Shown here: one piece after another, positions 12,421-24,060 of the stretch
Numbering within the stretch: position 1 is the first letter of the stretch
Layout: each line of letters begins with the position of its first letter
Assembly (NCBI RefSeq): GCF_032884065.1
Contig: NC_088873.1
Coordinates: 23,301,558-23,365,557, forward strand
DNA: 64,000 bases
Reading direction: 5' to 3'
DNA from: Artemia franciscana
Taxonomy: Eukaryota > Arthropoda > Branchiopoda > Anostraca > Artemiidae
Translations under genes and position numbers: made by a program
Notes under the pieces: model-generated
Seen by the model: the letters and a program-made list of their open reading frames with translations, nothing else
What the model was told of the DNA's origin: nothing
The model's database searches: none

Positions 12421-13139
12421 AAAGGGTTTATCGTCGATGTGACATGTATAGAAACCTTTAAGTTTCAAACTAATCATCACCCAGAAACAGCGCTCAAATT
12501 TGGTTCCTGAAAGAGGAGGAAGATGCTAACACAAAAGAGAAGGCTGCTTGCTTGTCAGGTTATTCTAGTATATTGTCTGTGAAATAGAAATTCATGCCAC
12601 ACATTTGCTATTTTCTCCTGTTTTGCTATGTCTTTCAGCTGATTTATCATTTTTAAAATTTGACTAGCTTAGAGGCCTTTTTTCGCGTCAACCAGCTGGT
12701 TTAACCAATGACAGCTTTGGTTTAACCAGCTTGTATGTTTAACGCAAAAACGGAAAAAATTACATATGGTTGAGCTCAAACAAAACTGGTTCGCGAAAAC
12801 ACTTTTTACTTGTCGGTTTGGGCAAAAAATTTCAAACATAAAACATCCGTATAGTGTTAAGAGTGTCATTCTATTATAATTAAATGATTTAGCACTGGCT
12901 TAATTTCCTCCGGATTTGACATATTTCACATTAGTTTGAGGTCAGAGAGAATTGAAAAATGATCTAGCATACTCTCTGGTATATTTGAAGAGATAGGAAG
13001 GGTCAGAATTAGTGGAATCTTGGGTTAAATTGTTCAGGTAATATATTGGAAAATGTTGTATTCATACTGTAAAAGCAAAATTATCTATAAAAAAGTCCTA
13101 AATGATAAGACTTTAGCTTTGTTGAGCTACCCTAAACAG

Positions 13140-13620
13140 AGGATAAAATTCTAGTTTGACTTCTTTTTGTTTTGATTTGGAATTCTACTAGCCTACCAGG
13201 CTATAGATTAAATTTCCAGTCAAATTCCAGTTTAGCTACTTTTTGCTATCTTTGATTGGGGTTATGTTAGGTGAATGAAACTTTCAGTGATTAATCCATA
13301 GCTAAAAATATACTCTGAGAAGCTATTGCTAAGCTTATGTGATAACACTCTTCTGTTTTTAAATCTTGGAATTTTGCGTATTGGACTGGTCTGTAACTAT
13401 TAAAATTTTGGTAAAACAACATCTTACCTTAATTTTCAGCTAGCAGTTTCTGTTTCTCTGGTTTTAGCTCTGAAAATGCAATTCTTGTTATTTGAGTAGA
13501 ATTTTAAGCCATATCAGTGTTTTGTATTTAAATATAGGGAAATGTATATCCTGAAAGTTTCCTCATTTTCCTAACCTAAACCTTTTTCAAGATAATACAA
13601 ATTTATCTAAAATAGAATTT
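13140..13620 (+). repeat. dispersed repeat R, copy inside the TIR element
   Basis: Carries the blocks TCTAGTTTGACTTCTTTTTG, ATGAAACTTTCAG and TTACCTTAATTTTCAG in the same order as 19310-19640. Related pieces lie at 17080-17660 in mixed orientation. Non-coding, diverged and CpG-free apart from one site. Confidence 0.55.
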
Positions 13621-16204
13621 TACCAAACAGAAGTTTAACCTAATAATTTGTAATAACATATTGTTCAGGCTAGCCTTTGCAATCCCTACAAATTCTGGCT
13701 CTTCACAATAAAGCACTATTACAGGCTTAGCCTAACAAAAGAAAGTAGCAAACTGCTTAATCTTAATAAAAAAAAATCCAAAGGACTTTATATTTCTTCA
13801 ATACAAAATATATATTAATTTTTGTTTTCAGTAGAATACTAGTTAAGTGTAAACCAGCAAATGTTTAAGAATTTTTTGAGGGGAGACAGCTGCCTAAAAT
13901 TAACAAAATATTTCTGATAAGCACAAAAATATAACAAATTAAGCTAAACTAGGCAAATAGTTTTTTTCTCACTGAACAGTTACCATAACACATAATGTGT
14001 TGTAAGATTTTTGCAGTACTTGTGCATTATAGCCACCACATTCAAGTTCTATTGAGAAGTTTAGTTTGGCTAATGTTAATGGCATAAAATAAAATATGAT
14101 GAATATATAAAACTTTATCAACAAAATTATGAAAACTACAACAAAGAATCCTGGAATTTGTAAATCAGCATCATATCTAAATATACTGTATCTTACATTG
14201 TGATAGATTGTTTTAATGCCCTACTGTACAGGGGTAAATATTTAAATTATGTATCATAGGCAATTATCTGAAGAGTAATCTATTAAAAGTCTCCTGAGCT
14301 AACTAGGGAAGTTTTTTCTTTCTTTTTTACTTGCTTTAGCCTGTATCCAGTTCCTGATTGCCATATAAATTCCATATTCATAGTTAAATAACATAAGCCT
14401 TTGTATATAGACTATACCTTGTTGCTAATTTTTCTGGGCATAGAATGTTTGATTTGGTAAAGCCCTAGAGAAGGACCTGAAGAGAAAGAAACATAATAAA
14501 AAAAAAAATTCATGCTTCATAATTTTTAGAATAATAGCTGGTAACACATTTTATATTCAACTTTGCTCTACTTTACCCCTCAATCCTCCCAATATAAAAA
14601 TGTATTGCTGAAATTTCCTATTTTCCATTTGTTTTGTCAATCTGTCTCTCTAACTTCATCCCATGTAGCTGTAAATTAAACAAATGTGACAAACAATAAC
14701 TAGAAAAACAGGTGACAGGAGGTTAAATGCATTGAAAATATGAAATTTGAGCCATATTTATGCACATTGGGAGGGGGATTCAGATAAAGCATAGCCTAAC
14801 TTAATGATTTTCTCTTGCTATGTAGGGTAATTGGAAAGTCACTTGTATATCATGCTGTCCTTTTCAGTTTTAGTTGGATAGAAAAAATCCAAAGAAAGTC
14901 CCCTTTGAAAAAATAGGAGCCACAAAGTGAGATTGTATTTGTCAAAGCTTGGAGGTTTGTCCCTTCTGTCTGTTTAAACAAAACAGAATCTTAATTGAAG
15001 CTTTGTTCATTTCTATCTTAAGGGTGCACAACAATTATGATATAAGGTACTTTTCTTTATTCAATTGTCTTCTTTGTTGTCTAAAAGACTTTTTTTTAAT
15101 CTAGATGTTTCATAAATTGCTCATTTTTACCAGAAGTTCATTTGACCTACTTTGAAATCCCTGGTCTTAAAATTACATTTGACTTTGTTAAAGCTAGGAG
15201 ACATAGACCTTGTGTTTGTTTAAAGAAAGTGAATAAACATTAGTAATTTGTATTGCACTAAAGCCCTAGGGCCATCACAATTCCAAACAAAAAAGAAACT
15301 TCACTTTAGAATATTCAATATTGTCTAACATAACAGAAACAAAGAAAAAAAATTACCAAATTTTACTTCTGCACTCTACTGTCAACATGAGACATTGTCC
15401 TAAATTTTAAAATCTTGCAAAACATTCATCCCTCATCACATTCACCAGCCATCTCTCATCAAGCCTACACTTCATTTCTCATCTCAATCAATCCTACAAA
15501 TGCATCAAATAACCCACTCTCTCATTAGTGCTTCCATAGATATGGTCAAAGTAAGAGCCATCTTGCTTACATTTTATTATATCTAGAGGTTTTCTATAGC
15601 TAAGTCAGTACTTAAATATTTCATACACCTTTGTAAACAACCTTAAGATGGTAAAATAGGTTGGATTATCCAAATTTTTAGTTGCCACAATATATTTCAA
15701 TCATTATTGTAATATAAAGGGCAGCCAATAGTAAAGGACCTCAATAAATATTTTAAGGTAATTAAAAAGGTTTATTACTCAAAAACTTGATAAAACTAAA
15801 AGGGACTTTTTAATGATTGATTACTTTAAAATATCTACATTATACACAACAATAAACCTTTGCTATAAAGGGAAAGTCAGTAAGGCCCAAAAACTATTCA
15901 ATACTAATTGTGGTTTGAGACAGTTTGCTGAATGTCTAAATGATTTTAGATAGTAATGAAGATAAAATGTGGTCAAACTCAACACCAATATGCAAGTAAG
16001 TAAGTATGGCAGCACTGACACATCAAGGTCTAAACTGGCAGTGCTAATTTCCACTTTGTGACCCTTTGGTCAAGAATTGCAATTAAGGGCTGGGGGCCAG
16101 AAATCTTGTGCTTTTGTACACCCTCCCTGCTTACCTTTTGCATATTTCTCCATTTGCCTATTTAGAGCTGGTTTAGATCTGTCTAACATCACTGACCCCC
16201 ATTT

Positions 16205-16760
16205 AAAACATATAAACAGGCAATACTAGGAATCAAACCTGTACCCCATGGACAAAGGATTTCTTACTAAGAGTGCTTTCCACTTAGCCAAGAACATTAT
16301 TACAACCAGAGTAGAACAACTATTAAAAAAAAATATTGAAAAAAAACAAGATGGATTTACAGCCATTTTCACTAATCTTCAATACACATTGTATTTTACT
16401 TAGACAAGTTATTGTAAGGCAGGTGTCAACAAAGCTCCAGCAGGGATTGCTTTACTTAAGATGCAAACTAGCATGGTGAATACTTAGCTGGTAAAAACCA
16501 AATACACTAGCAATGCCAGGAATTAAACCTGTACCCCTTGGACAAAGGATTCCCAAACCAGAGTGCCAACAACTTAGCAAGGAACACAAATGTGACCAGA
16601 GAACTATTATTTGAAAAAAGAAATATTGAAAAAAACTCAATTCATGGTTGTTGCTTTTCTCTACTGTCCCATAAACAATATATTTTATTTAGACAAATTA
16701 ATTTTAAGACAGGTATCAACAAAACTCCATCAGGGATTGTATTTACTTAAGATACAACAA
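16205..16760 (-). repeat. tandem duplication with tRNA-like segments
   Basis: Two diverged copies of a unit of about 270-280 bp (about 16205-16470 and 16505-16760). On the minus strand each contains an A-box-like block (TGGCTAAGTGG at about 16288-16298 in the first; weaker in the second) followed about 45-55 nt later by a B-box-like block (GGTTTGATTCC or GGTTTAATTCC). The spacing suits a tRNA with a long variable arm, so this may be a tRNA-derived SINE head. Both copies lack CpG, which removes the normal GGTTCGA. They are unlikely to be working tRNA genes. Confidence 0.5.
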
Positions 16761-17079
16761 GCAATGTGATTGCATAGCTTTGTGATATTCTAGTCTTAAA
16801 TAATGATAAAAAAGCAAATTTACATTTGCTATTTGTTTTCCAAACCATTTTAAGCAAAACCATTTGCAACAGCAATATGTCTATGGTTAGATTAGTGTCT
16901 ATCCAAAATGCTTTACAACAGAAGGGACACATTTCTTGCAAAGCAAATACTCAGCTTTAATGCTATTCTGTGTCATCTCTAAAAAATTAAACTGTATCAG
17001 GTGTATTTTGATATAAGATACTTCTAAGACTTTTAGCAAGGGGGCAGGCATTTCTTCACAATTTATACAATGTGTAAAA

Positions 17080-17660
17080 GAGCACCAGGGGGTGAGATTG
17101 AAAAAAAAAACTTTCAGGGATGGGTCTAAAGGCTAAAGTATGTTCTGGGAAGGTCTGCTTACATGGAGTACAAAGAAACTGTTTCACAGCTTTCCTCAAT
17201 CCACTTTATAAGGTTTTAAAGATATGCAGACATTTCCTAAATGTTGAAAAAAAAAATATTGATATGGCTTAAAATGCTACTCAAATAAAAGGAATTGCAT
17301 TTTAAGAGCTAAGGCCAGAGTAAAAGAAACTGATAATTAAAAATTAAGGTAAATCTTGTTTTGTCAAAATTTCAATAGTATAGGTATAGACCTTTTGAGT
17401 AAGCAATTATCTAAGACTTAGAAATCAGAAAAGGGTTGACATAGAAGCCTGGCAGTACCTTCCCAGAGTGTTTTTGACCCTGGATTAATTACTGAGTTTC
17501 ATTCTTGTAACCTATTCCCTTTCCAAGAGAATGAAAATTAGCTAAACTAGAATTTTACGTATTTTTTGCTTTGGATTCATTACTGGAAGTTCTATTTTCC
17601 TGACTTAACCCATTTCTAAGATAGCAAACAGTAGCCAAACTAGAGTTTGACCTGAAAATT
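17080..17660. repeat. dispersed repeat R, rearranged pieces
   Basis: Contains ACTTTCAGGGATGGGTCTA, an inverted TTAAGGTAAATCTTG block near 17345, and GACTTAACCCATTTCTAAGA, all recognisable from 19310-19950. Order and orientation are scrambled. Confidence 0.4.
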
Positions 17661-18321
17661 TATCCATGGCCCTATAGGGTAAGGCTGAAATGTAAAGAGT
17701 TCTGACAAAGATGCAACATATCTTGAAGCATCTAGTAAGAATAGTAATTGGATTAACAATGCTTTATAACCACTAGGGTCTTGCTTCATCAAGGTTTTAT
17801 CTCTGAAGCCAAATTACCAAGCTAAGGTCAAGTCTAGGGCATCAAAAGGATGAAACAAAGATTCCCAAGTATCTACATAAGTTTTCAAAAGCATATTCAA
17901 ACTCTTGACTTCCTGTATTAAGGCCTATGTGAATCAAATTGCAGGATATAACCCAACATTTATCCAAATAGCCCTAATATGAAAAAAACAAAATTAAACC
18001 TTACTTTTGCGTGGCTAGAATTCTATTTGTCAGCTTATAATTCTTATTTTATATAGACTTATTTATAGCCTACGAATTCTTCTTTTCGAAATCTACGCCT
18101 GAAAAGGTCAACCAACAATTATGAATGGTAGAACCCTACGGTTAAAAACAATGACAGTTCTGGTTAAATTAGAGTTCAACCAGTCAATTGTTTCACGCAA
18201 AATCACTTTTCATGACAACCTGGTTTGTCACTGTTTCACGCAAAAACAGCGGTTGAGCTCAACCACACCGAGTGGTTGAGCTCAAACAGTCTCTTTGGTT
18301 GACGCGAAAAAAGGCCTTAGA

Positions 18322-19300
18322 TGCTCTCAAACAAAATCAATTGCGCATTTTTTACCAAGCCATATGATTTAACCAATTCGCATTGACTTTGCTGTTCCCT
18401 TAGAAGTTCAACATTTAAATCATAATATGATGGATCTAAAATTCAGTAAAACCGTATCAAATGGTTATACCCACTAAGGAATTACAGAACTGTCGATACA
18501 CTAAATAGCTTTAGTGGTATTAGATCTTTTGGAGCTGGGCCTCAAGGTCTAGGCAAAGTAAGATAGACATTTTTTTATACCTAGAACCGGATTCTCTTGG
18601 CAGACCAAAAATTTTCAGCGAAAATATAGTCCAACGCTGCCCATCCGAAATGCCCTCGTTTACAGAAACAGAACAAGAGACAAATTACAGCTTTTGTTGC
18701 CCTTTAGGGTTTTCACCTATTTACAATTCTCATGTTAGTTCGCGGCTTCTGAAATGGTAAAGAATTTTTCAAAGTAGAAGTTAGAAAACAATGCAAGTTC
18801 ATAATTGCCTAGCATATATGCTTACGCCTACGCTATCTAAAATTACCAGTGTTGTATAGGCTAGGCAATTTCTCAGGGGCAAATTAAGGGTGTAGGAAGG
18901 AATGATTTGGTTCTAATTTTGGTAAATTTGGGGGGGGGTGTTATATCATTGACCAAAAATAAGGTGAACATGCCAGTTTTTCTGCTCTTTCAGAAAAGCC
19001 AACAGCAATTAGCCTACCTTAAATTGCACTTGCCAGCAATAGGATGATTCTTTAGTTGCCAGTCAGTGAAGATAATGCTCTGACTGATCAGGTGAGTCTC
19101 AAACTAATCACCAGGGCTTGTTGCACCATTCCTCATCAACTGATGCTATGAATAACACAATACTGACAAAAGAGACACCAACAAAACTTCAAAGCATAGC
19201 ACCCATATTCATAAATACTTTAGTACTCAGCAGCCAAAACCCACCCCTCCCAACTTCAATGATAAATACAAGAATACTTAAGTATCAATTCACAAGACTA
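18322..19300. other. no recognisable feature
   Basis: Ordinary CpG content up to about 18.86 kb, then CpG-poor. No gene or named repeat seen. Confidence 0.4.
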
Positions 19301-19309
19301 AATATTAAG

Positions 19310-19640
19310 GTAAAATTCTAGTTGAGTGACTTCTTGCAATCTCAGAAAGGGGTTAGGTTAGGAAAATGAAACTTTCAAGGATAGGTCTACAGACTAAAGT
19401 ATATCCTGGATAGGTATTTTAAAGTACCCACCTCCACTCCTCCCTCTAAAGAGCCCTGAAATTCACCTACATGACAGATTTACACCTATTGAAATTTTGA
19501 CAAAACTACATTTTACCTTAATTTTCAGTTACCAGTTGTTTTTTCTCTGCCTTTAGTTCTGAAAATGTAATTCCTGTTAAATCAATAGAATTCTGAGCCA
19601 TATTAATGTTTTTTTTTTTTCAAAATTTAGGAAATATATT
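19310..19640 (+). repeat. dispersed repeat R copy
   Basis: Holds the blocks AATGAAACTTTCAAGGATAG, TTACCTTAATTTTCAG and TTTAGTTCTGAAAATGTAAT. It matches 13140-13540. Continuing to about 19830 it also matches 50935-51260 (AACCTTATAAA, AAGGTATGA, CAAGGTTTCACTTTTA). Confidence 0.65.
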
Positions 19641-19799
19641 TGAATATCTTTAAAACCTTATAAAATGTAATTGAGCAAAGGTATGAAGCTGAAAACAATT
19701 TTGTTATACTTTATTCAAGCAGAAGATCTATATTGCAAGGTTTCACTTTTATAACACATATATTTTTGAAGGTCATCAAAGGTGAGGGCCCTCTAGAGG

Positions 19800-19950
19800 G
19801 AAAAGGAGTAGAGGTTGTTACTTCAGAATACCTTCCTGGACATACTTTAGCCTGTAGACCCATCCCTGAAAGTTTCATTTTCATAACCTAACCCATTTCT
19901 GAGATAGCAAGAAGTTCACCAACTAGAATTTTACCAAATATTAATTTAGT
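19800..19950 (-). repeat. dispersed repeat R, inverted end
   Basis: The segment ATACTTTAGCCTGTAGACCC to AACTAGAATTTTACC is the reverse complement of the start of the copy at 19310. The two pieces flank about 150 bp and could fold back on each other. Confidence 0.6.
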
Positions 19951-20109
19951 TTACCTTTAATACAGTGAATTTAAAATCCCTTTCTTCTCTAAATAGAAAT
20001 TTTAGAAATCACCATAACTTAGGCTTATAAAGCACAGATAGGGTGGGCATACACAAAAGAAGTCTAGAAGTCACAAAAAGACATATCATGTCCTATCACA
20101 AGGGAGGAA

Positions 20110-20345
20110 TTTGACTTCTTGGGTATTCACAAATATTCTAATATGTCATTCAATGCAATTTATGTCAGCAAATACAATCTCACAAAAATATACTATATCA
20201 AGTTACAGGAGCAGAGAATTTGGGTTTGTCATTGGGTGCTTGGCTATTCACAAATATTCCAGATATGTCATTCAACTTATGAGTTTTGTTGTCAAATGTA
20301 ATTTGACTTAGCTACATTAGATCAATTTATGAGAAGGGGAATTTG
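20110..20345. repeat. short diverged tandem repeat
   Basis: CTATTCACAAATATTC with ATATGTCATTCAA occurs twice (about 20124 and 20244), each time near TTTGGGTT. The stretch ATATCAAGTTACAGGAG is the inverse of blocks at 21.1-21.6 kb. Confidence 0.5.
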
Positions 20346-20449
20346 GGTTCTCTTTGGTGCTGAAGTATGATCAGCTTTCAGCATATTTTTGCAAAGAAAA
20401 TTAGACTTGACTTTTTCACTTAATTTTTTTTTTTTAAGGAACAGAATTG

Positions 20450-20975
20450 TTAATAATGTTTTATCCAAAATTTGTGGAGACTGACCCCTGGTCCTTTATG
20501 GTTTGCCCCCCCCCACTCAAAAGCAATATTAAAATTATTTTATTCCAAAACTTATAGGAGCTGGTCCTTGGCCCTGTTTGGCGCAACTACCCCCCCCCCC
20601 CAAAAAAAAAGAGAAAAAATCATCATTTGCAATACTTTATTTTTAAATTTATGGGAGCTGACCAATGTCCCCTCATGGCCTTAGGAAAGCTCTGACTCCA
20701 TGGCCATAGGTGTTGGTTCCCATAACTTATGGAACAATATATTGTTAATGATTTTTGGGGAGGCAAAAGTCCTGTTCCCAAAGGTTTTGAAATAAAACAT
20801 CACTAGTGATTTTTTGGGGGGAGGGGGTTGAGGGTGGTGCCATGGTGGCTCAGAGGTCAGCTCCCATGGGTTTGGAATAAAATATTGTTAATATTTTTTT
20901 TTAGCAGGGGGGGGGGCATAAAGGGCCAGGGGTCAGCCCCCATAAGCTTTAGACTAGGCCTTAGACATTGTTAAT
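20450..20975. repeat. tandem units in head-to-head inversion
   Basis: Diverged units of about 90-110 bp, with a pattern of TTATTCCAAAACTTATGGGAGCTG, then ACC-TGGCC, then a C run, read forward at 20450-20690. Their reverse complements follow at about 20700-20975, so the block is an imperfect palindrome. C runs on the left correspond to G runs on the right. Non-coding. Confidence 0.6.
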
Positions 20976-21387
20976 AATTATGTTTCTCAAAAGAAATTAA
21001 GTAAAATCTAATCTAACAAATTGTAAACCTTTGCAAAAATGTAATGACAGCTGGTTAAACTCCATAGCCAAGAAACTTATTTGAAATATCTTTTAGTGTG
21101 CAAAGATCCCAAATTCACCCTCCTGTAACTTGATATAGGGTAATGTCTCATTTTCCATGGGGGGGGGGGAGATGGATTTTCCAAAAAGAAAATTCTAGCA
21201 CTGATCCTATATATTTTTGAATGTTAAACCAAACCAAACAACTTCTATAACTCAGAATTGCCTTTTCAGAAACTGTCTCCTGGAATCATTTATTTCAAAA
21301 CCTTAGGCTTTTTATCTGTTGAAAGTATCAAAAGACATTTACCTTTTCATTAAGAATGCATGTTATATCAAAAAGCCACTGCACAAA

Positions 21388-21735
21388 GAACCCAGAAACT
21401 TATCTCCTTACTGTAACTTGATATCCTTTGACTGTTTATGCAATTGCAATTGTTGGCAGAGTGCAGGTGTTGAAAAGAAAATACAGACTTTGTAGTATTT
21501 TTACAGATGCCCATGCCATCTGTATTTTACTTTTTTACACTGATATCATATAATTCTTTGCAGAAACTACAAGTGCTGAAAGTTGACCAAATGTAAGCAC
21601 CCACATAACCCAGAATTTGATGCTCTCCCCTCTGTAACTTGATATTATTTGACTTTATGGAATTGCAATTACCAATATCAATGCAGGGAGCAGGTGTTTT
21701 TACATGGGGCCATGCCATCTGGATTTTTACTAACT
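21388..21735. repeat. two diverged tandem copies of about 215 bp
   Basis: Shared blocks in order: ACCCAGAA, CTGTAACTTGATAT, TTTGACT, AATTGCAATT, CAGGTGTT and CATGCCATCTG. Related pieces lie near 21.1 kb and, inverted, near 20.2 kb. Confidence 0.6.
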
Positions 21736-21739
21736 GTAA

Positions 21740-22985
21740 AATATCACCAAATTGTTAATTGAGAAAGAAAATTAAAAATTACAGTATCCTAATCAATTTA
21801 ATTTGGATATTTGGTTATCTTAAAAGGTAGGTGCTATGGGCTCTGGGCACTGGAGTTAATGTTTTGGGCTCTTGGGTGCTAAAATGTCATTGGTAGAAGA
21901 TACTCTATCCTGGTCTAACAAGTTCCATAGACACCCCCCTATTGCTGTGCAACTTTGAGTTGGTATGCTTCTTGAAAAGTTATGATCATGTACTCTTGTT
22001 CTTGAAGAGATATCCAGATGAAGATATTTAGAACAAGTTTTTTTTTTATGGCTGAGCAGCTTGAATGTCATAATTGCATCCCATCTCTTTTGGCAATGAG
22101 CCAGTATAGGTTAATTCAATTTTTCAAGCCAAGAGGGGTAAGGAACGTCATAAAAAGCTCTGATGCATTTAGTTGTATGTCTCTAAACTGATTTTAGGGT
22201 ATCTTGGTCTGATTTATTAATTGGGTTGGCAATTCACTTATTGTAACATATGGACCAGCAACCCCCCTCCCCCCTCACAGAACTCAAAACCAAATCTCTC
22301 ATTCGTTCACTTTAGAAAGTTTTAAAATAAGAATCTCTTATACATATAAAGATTTTAAAGTGTAAATTCATTATTCCATAGGATTTGTGCTTTTGGCACA
22401 AGCTTTATAGCAAACTAAAAATGATACTTTTTTTTTTACTACCAAAATTAGATTCAAACTTTTGAATAAAGCCAATTAGAAACCAGATTTCTATTTCTGG
22501 TCTGGTCAACAAACTGGAGGTGAAAACCCTCGTTGTAATAGATCTTTGCAAGGAGGTTAGGCCATATGTTGTATAATCAAAAAAAGAGTTGTGTTGCAAC
22601 ATTTCTGAGGTCAGTCTACCCAGTGCTTAATTTAGAAATCCGGGTTGATTTGGGATATATAAGGTGAACCAAAAGTTAGGAGTGTAATTCAGTTTTTTTG
22701 CACACAGTCTTTGATGCACATTATACTGCTATCTTTCACTGAAGTCATTTTACCTGAAGTTGTATATGAAGTAAGAAAATAAAATTATTGTCAATAATTG
22801 TGTTTGTCTTTGAGTCAAGGTACCAGGTACAGTTCCTATTGTCTACTGGATCGTTCCCAAGGGAATCTGCCCAACTCGGGAGACCTGAATGTCATGATAA
22901 TGATTTTGTTTTCATGGTTATAGAAATTTGTCAATAGAACCCTCTCACTCTACATCCCTTAACTATAAAGCTCCCATACCACAAT
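21740..22985. other. no recognisable feature
   Basis: AT-rich and CpG-poor. Short frames only; no repeat family assigned. Confidence 0.4.
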
Positions 22986-22988
22986 CCA

Positions 22989-23060
22989 ACTTAACTTTAT
23001 AAGAAACCCCTTAACTTTATAAGAAACCCCCCGCAACATAACTTTATAAGACCCCCCCCC
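22989..23060. repeat. short tandem repeat, three units
   Basis: AACTTTATAAGAAACCCC occurs twice back to back and then a third time with changes, next to a C run. It interrupts the C-terminal end of the LINE fragment to its right. Confidence 0.85.
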
Positions 23061-24060
23061 GTTTCAAAATCTAGCTTAGGCCAAATTAAACCTTTAAAAT
23101 GCTTTGAAACAACTGAGGAGGAACAGCTACTGAAAGTTCTCTTAAATATACCAAGAGTCTGACTAGTTTTTGCAGCAACAGTCTGGGCATGCAAACCAAA
23201 ATTTAACTCTTCATCAACTAATAGACCCAAGCCATGTTTGGCATGACTACTGACAATAGCTTGCCTTGTTTTGCCCACTTACTTAATTGAGTACTGGTGT
23301 TATGTTTTTTATTTTTAATCAAAGTGGATAACTTAGCATTTCTGGACATTGAACTCCAGATTCCAAGTCTCTGACCAGCAAGTAAATGAGTCCAAGTCTG
23401 CTTGAAAGGTTTCTATTTCTTCTGAATTTTCAACTAAACCAATTACCTTAGAATTATCTGAATAAAGGCTTATTTTATTTTTGATGTTAGAAGGTGCATC
23501 ATAAATGAAAATATTGGATAAAGTTGGGCCTGAGACTATGCCTTGAGGCACTCCATATCTCACTTCCACAAAATCAGAGAGAAACGTTCTCTCATTTTCC
23601 CCAAACACTTTAACTGCTTGTTTTTTTTATTACTCAGGAAAAGCATCACCCAGTCAATAGTTTCTATATTAATATGAATAACTTCTAGCTTAATGTATAG
23701 TATCCTGTGATAGACCTTATCAAATGCTTTTGTAAAGTTCAACAAAATCTGGTCATATGGGAAACCCTTGTCTATAAGTTTGATGACATATTCATATGCT
23801 CAGATAAGGTTGGTCTTAACTGATCTAATAGAACAGGAACCATGCTGGCATGGGGACATCAGCTTAACTAGAGTCAGATGTTGAATGACTGTGGAGTTGA
23901 CTGTACTTTCAAATATTTTTCCTACAAGAGAGGTGACACTGATTGGTTAGTAGTTGTGTGCCTTATCTCTGTTAGCACCATTGTGCATTGGGGTAGTATA
24001 TGATTACTTCCATGCCACAGGTATACACTTTAAATCCAGAGGCTTCTGGAAAAGCTGGGG
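23061..24060 (-). pseudogene. CR1/jockey-type LINE remnant (RT)
   Basis: Reading the minus strand from right to left, RT blocks appear in the normal order, spread over several frames. An N-terminal block (PLDLKCIPVAWK, then NY-PISVTSLVGKIFEST) comes first, then HGSCSIRSVKTNL and MLNFTKAFDKVYHRILYIKLE (23560-23745). A block with RYGVPQGIVSGPTLSNIFIY and YSDNSKVIGL follows (23333-23608), then LGLLVDEELNFGLHAQTV and LGIFKRTFSS (to 23130). In the family the catalytic block is F/YADD; here it reads YSDN, so the second catalytic aspartate is lost. Endonuclease and both termini are missing. CpG-poor and clearly dead. Confidence 0.85.

Larger units (their letters stand above)
12674..18316. mobile_element. 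5.6-kb TIR element, no transposase seen
   Basis: The outer ends are inverted copies of GGCCTTTTTTCGCGTCAACC (21 bp including the next A). Both are flanked by TTAGA (12669-12673 and 18317-18321), read here as a 5-bp target duplication. A 3-bp TAG with an AGGCC terminus is the alternative. Subterminal zones on both sides carry GGTTGAGCTCAA motifs (12768-12781 left; 18251-18264 and 18274-18287 right) and GCAAAAAC motifs, which look like transposase binding sites. No coding frame of use lies inside. The core at 13379-18009 contains one CpG. I do not recognise the superfamily; it is probably non-autonomous. Confidence 0.7.

Noticed and set aside
12669..12671. PIF/Harbinger-type TTA target duplication for the 5.6-kb element
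   Set aside because: With TTA as duplication the two ends are no longer symmetric; TTAGA or TAG fits better.
16230..16300. Functional tRNA gene on the minus strand
   Set aside because: The B box lacks the C of GGTTCGA, I could not form an acceptor stem, and the segment is duplicated with drift.
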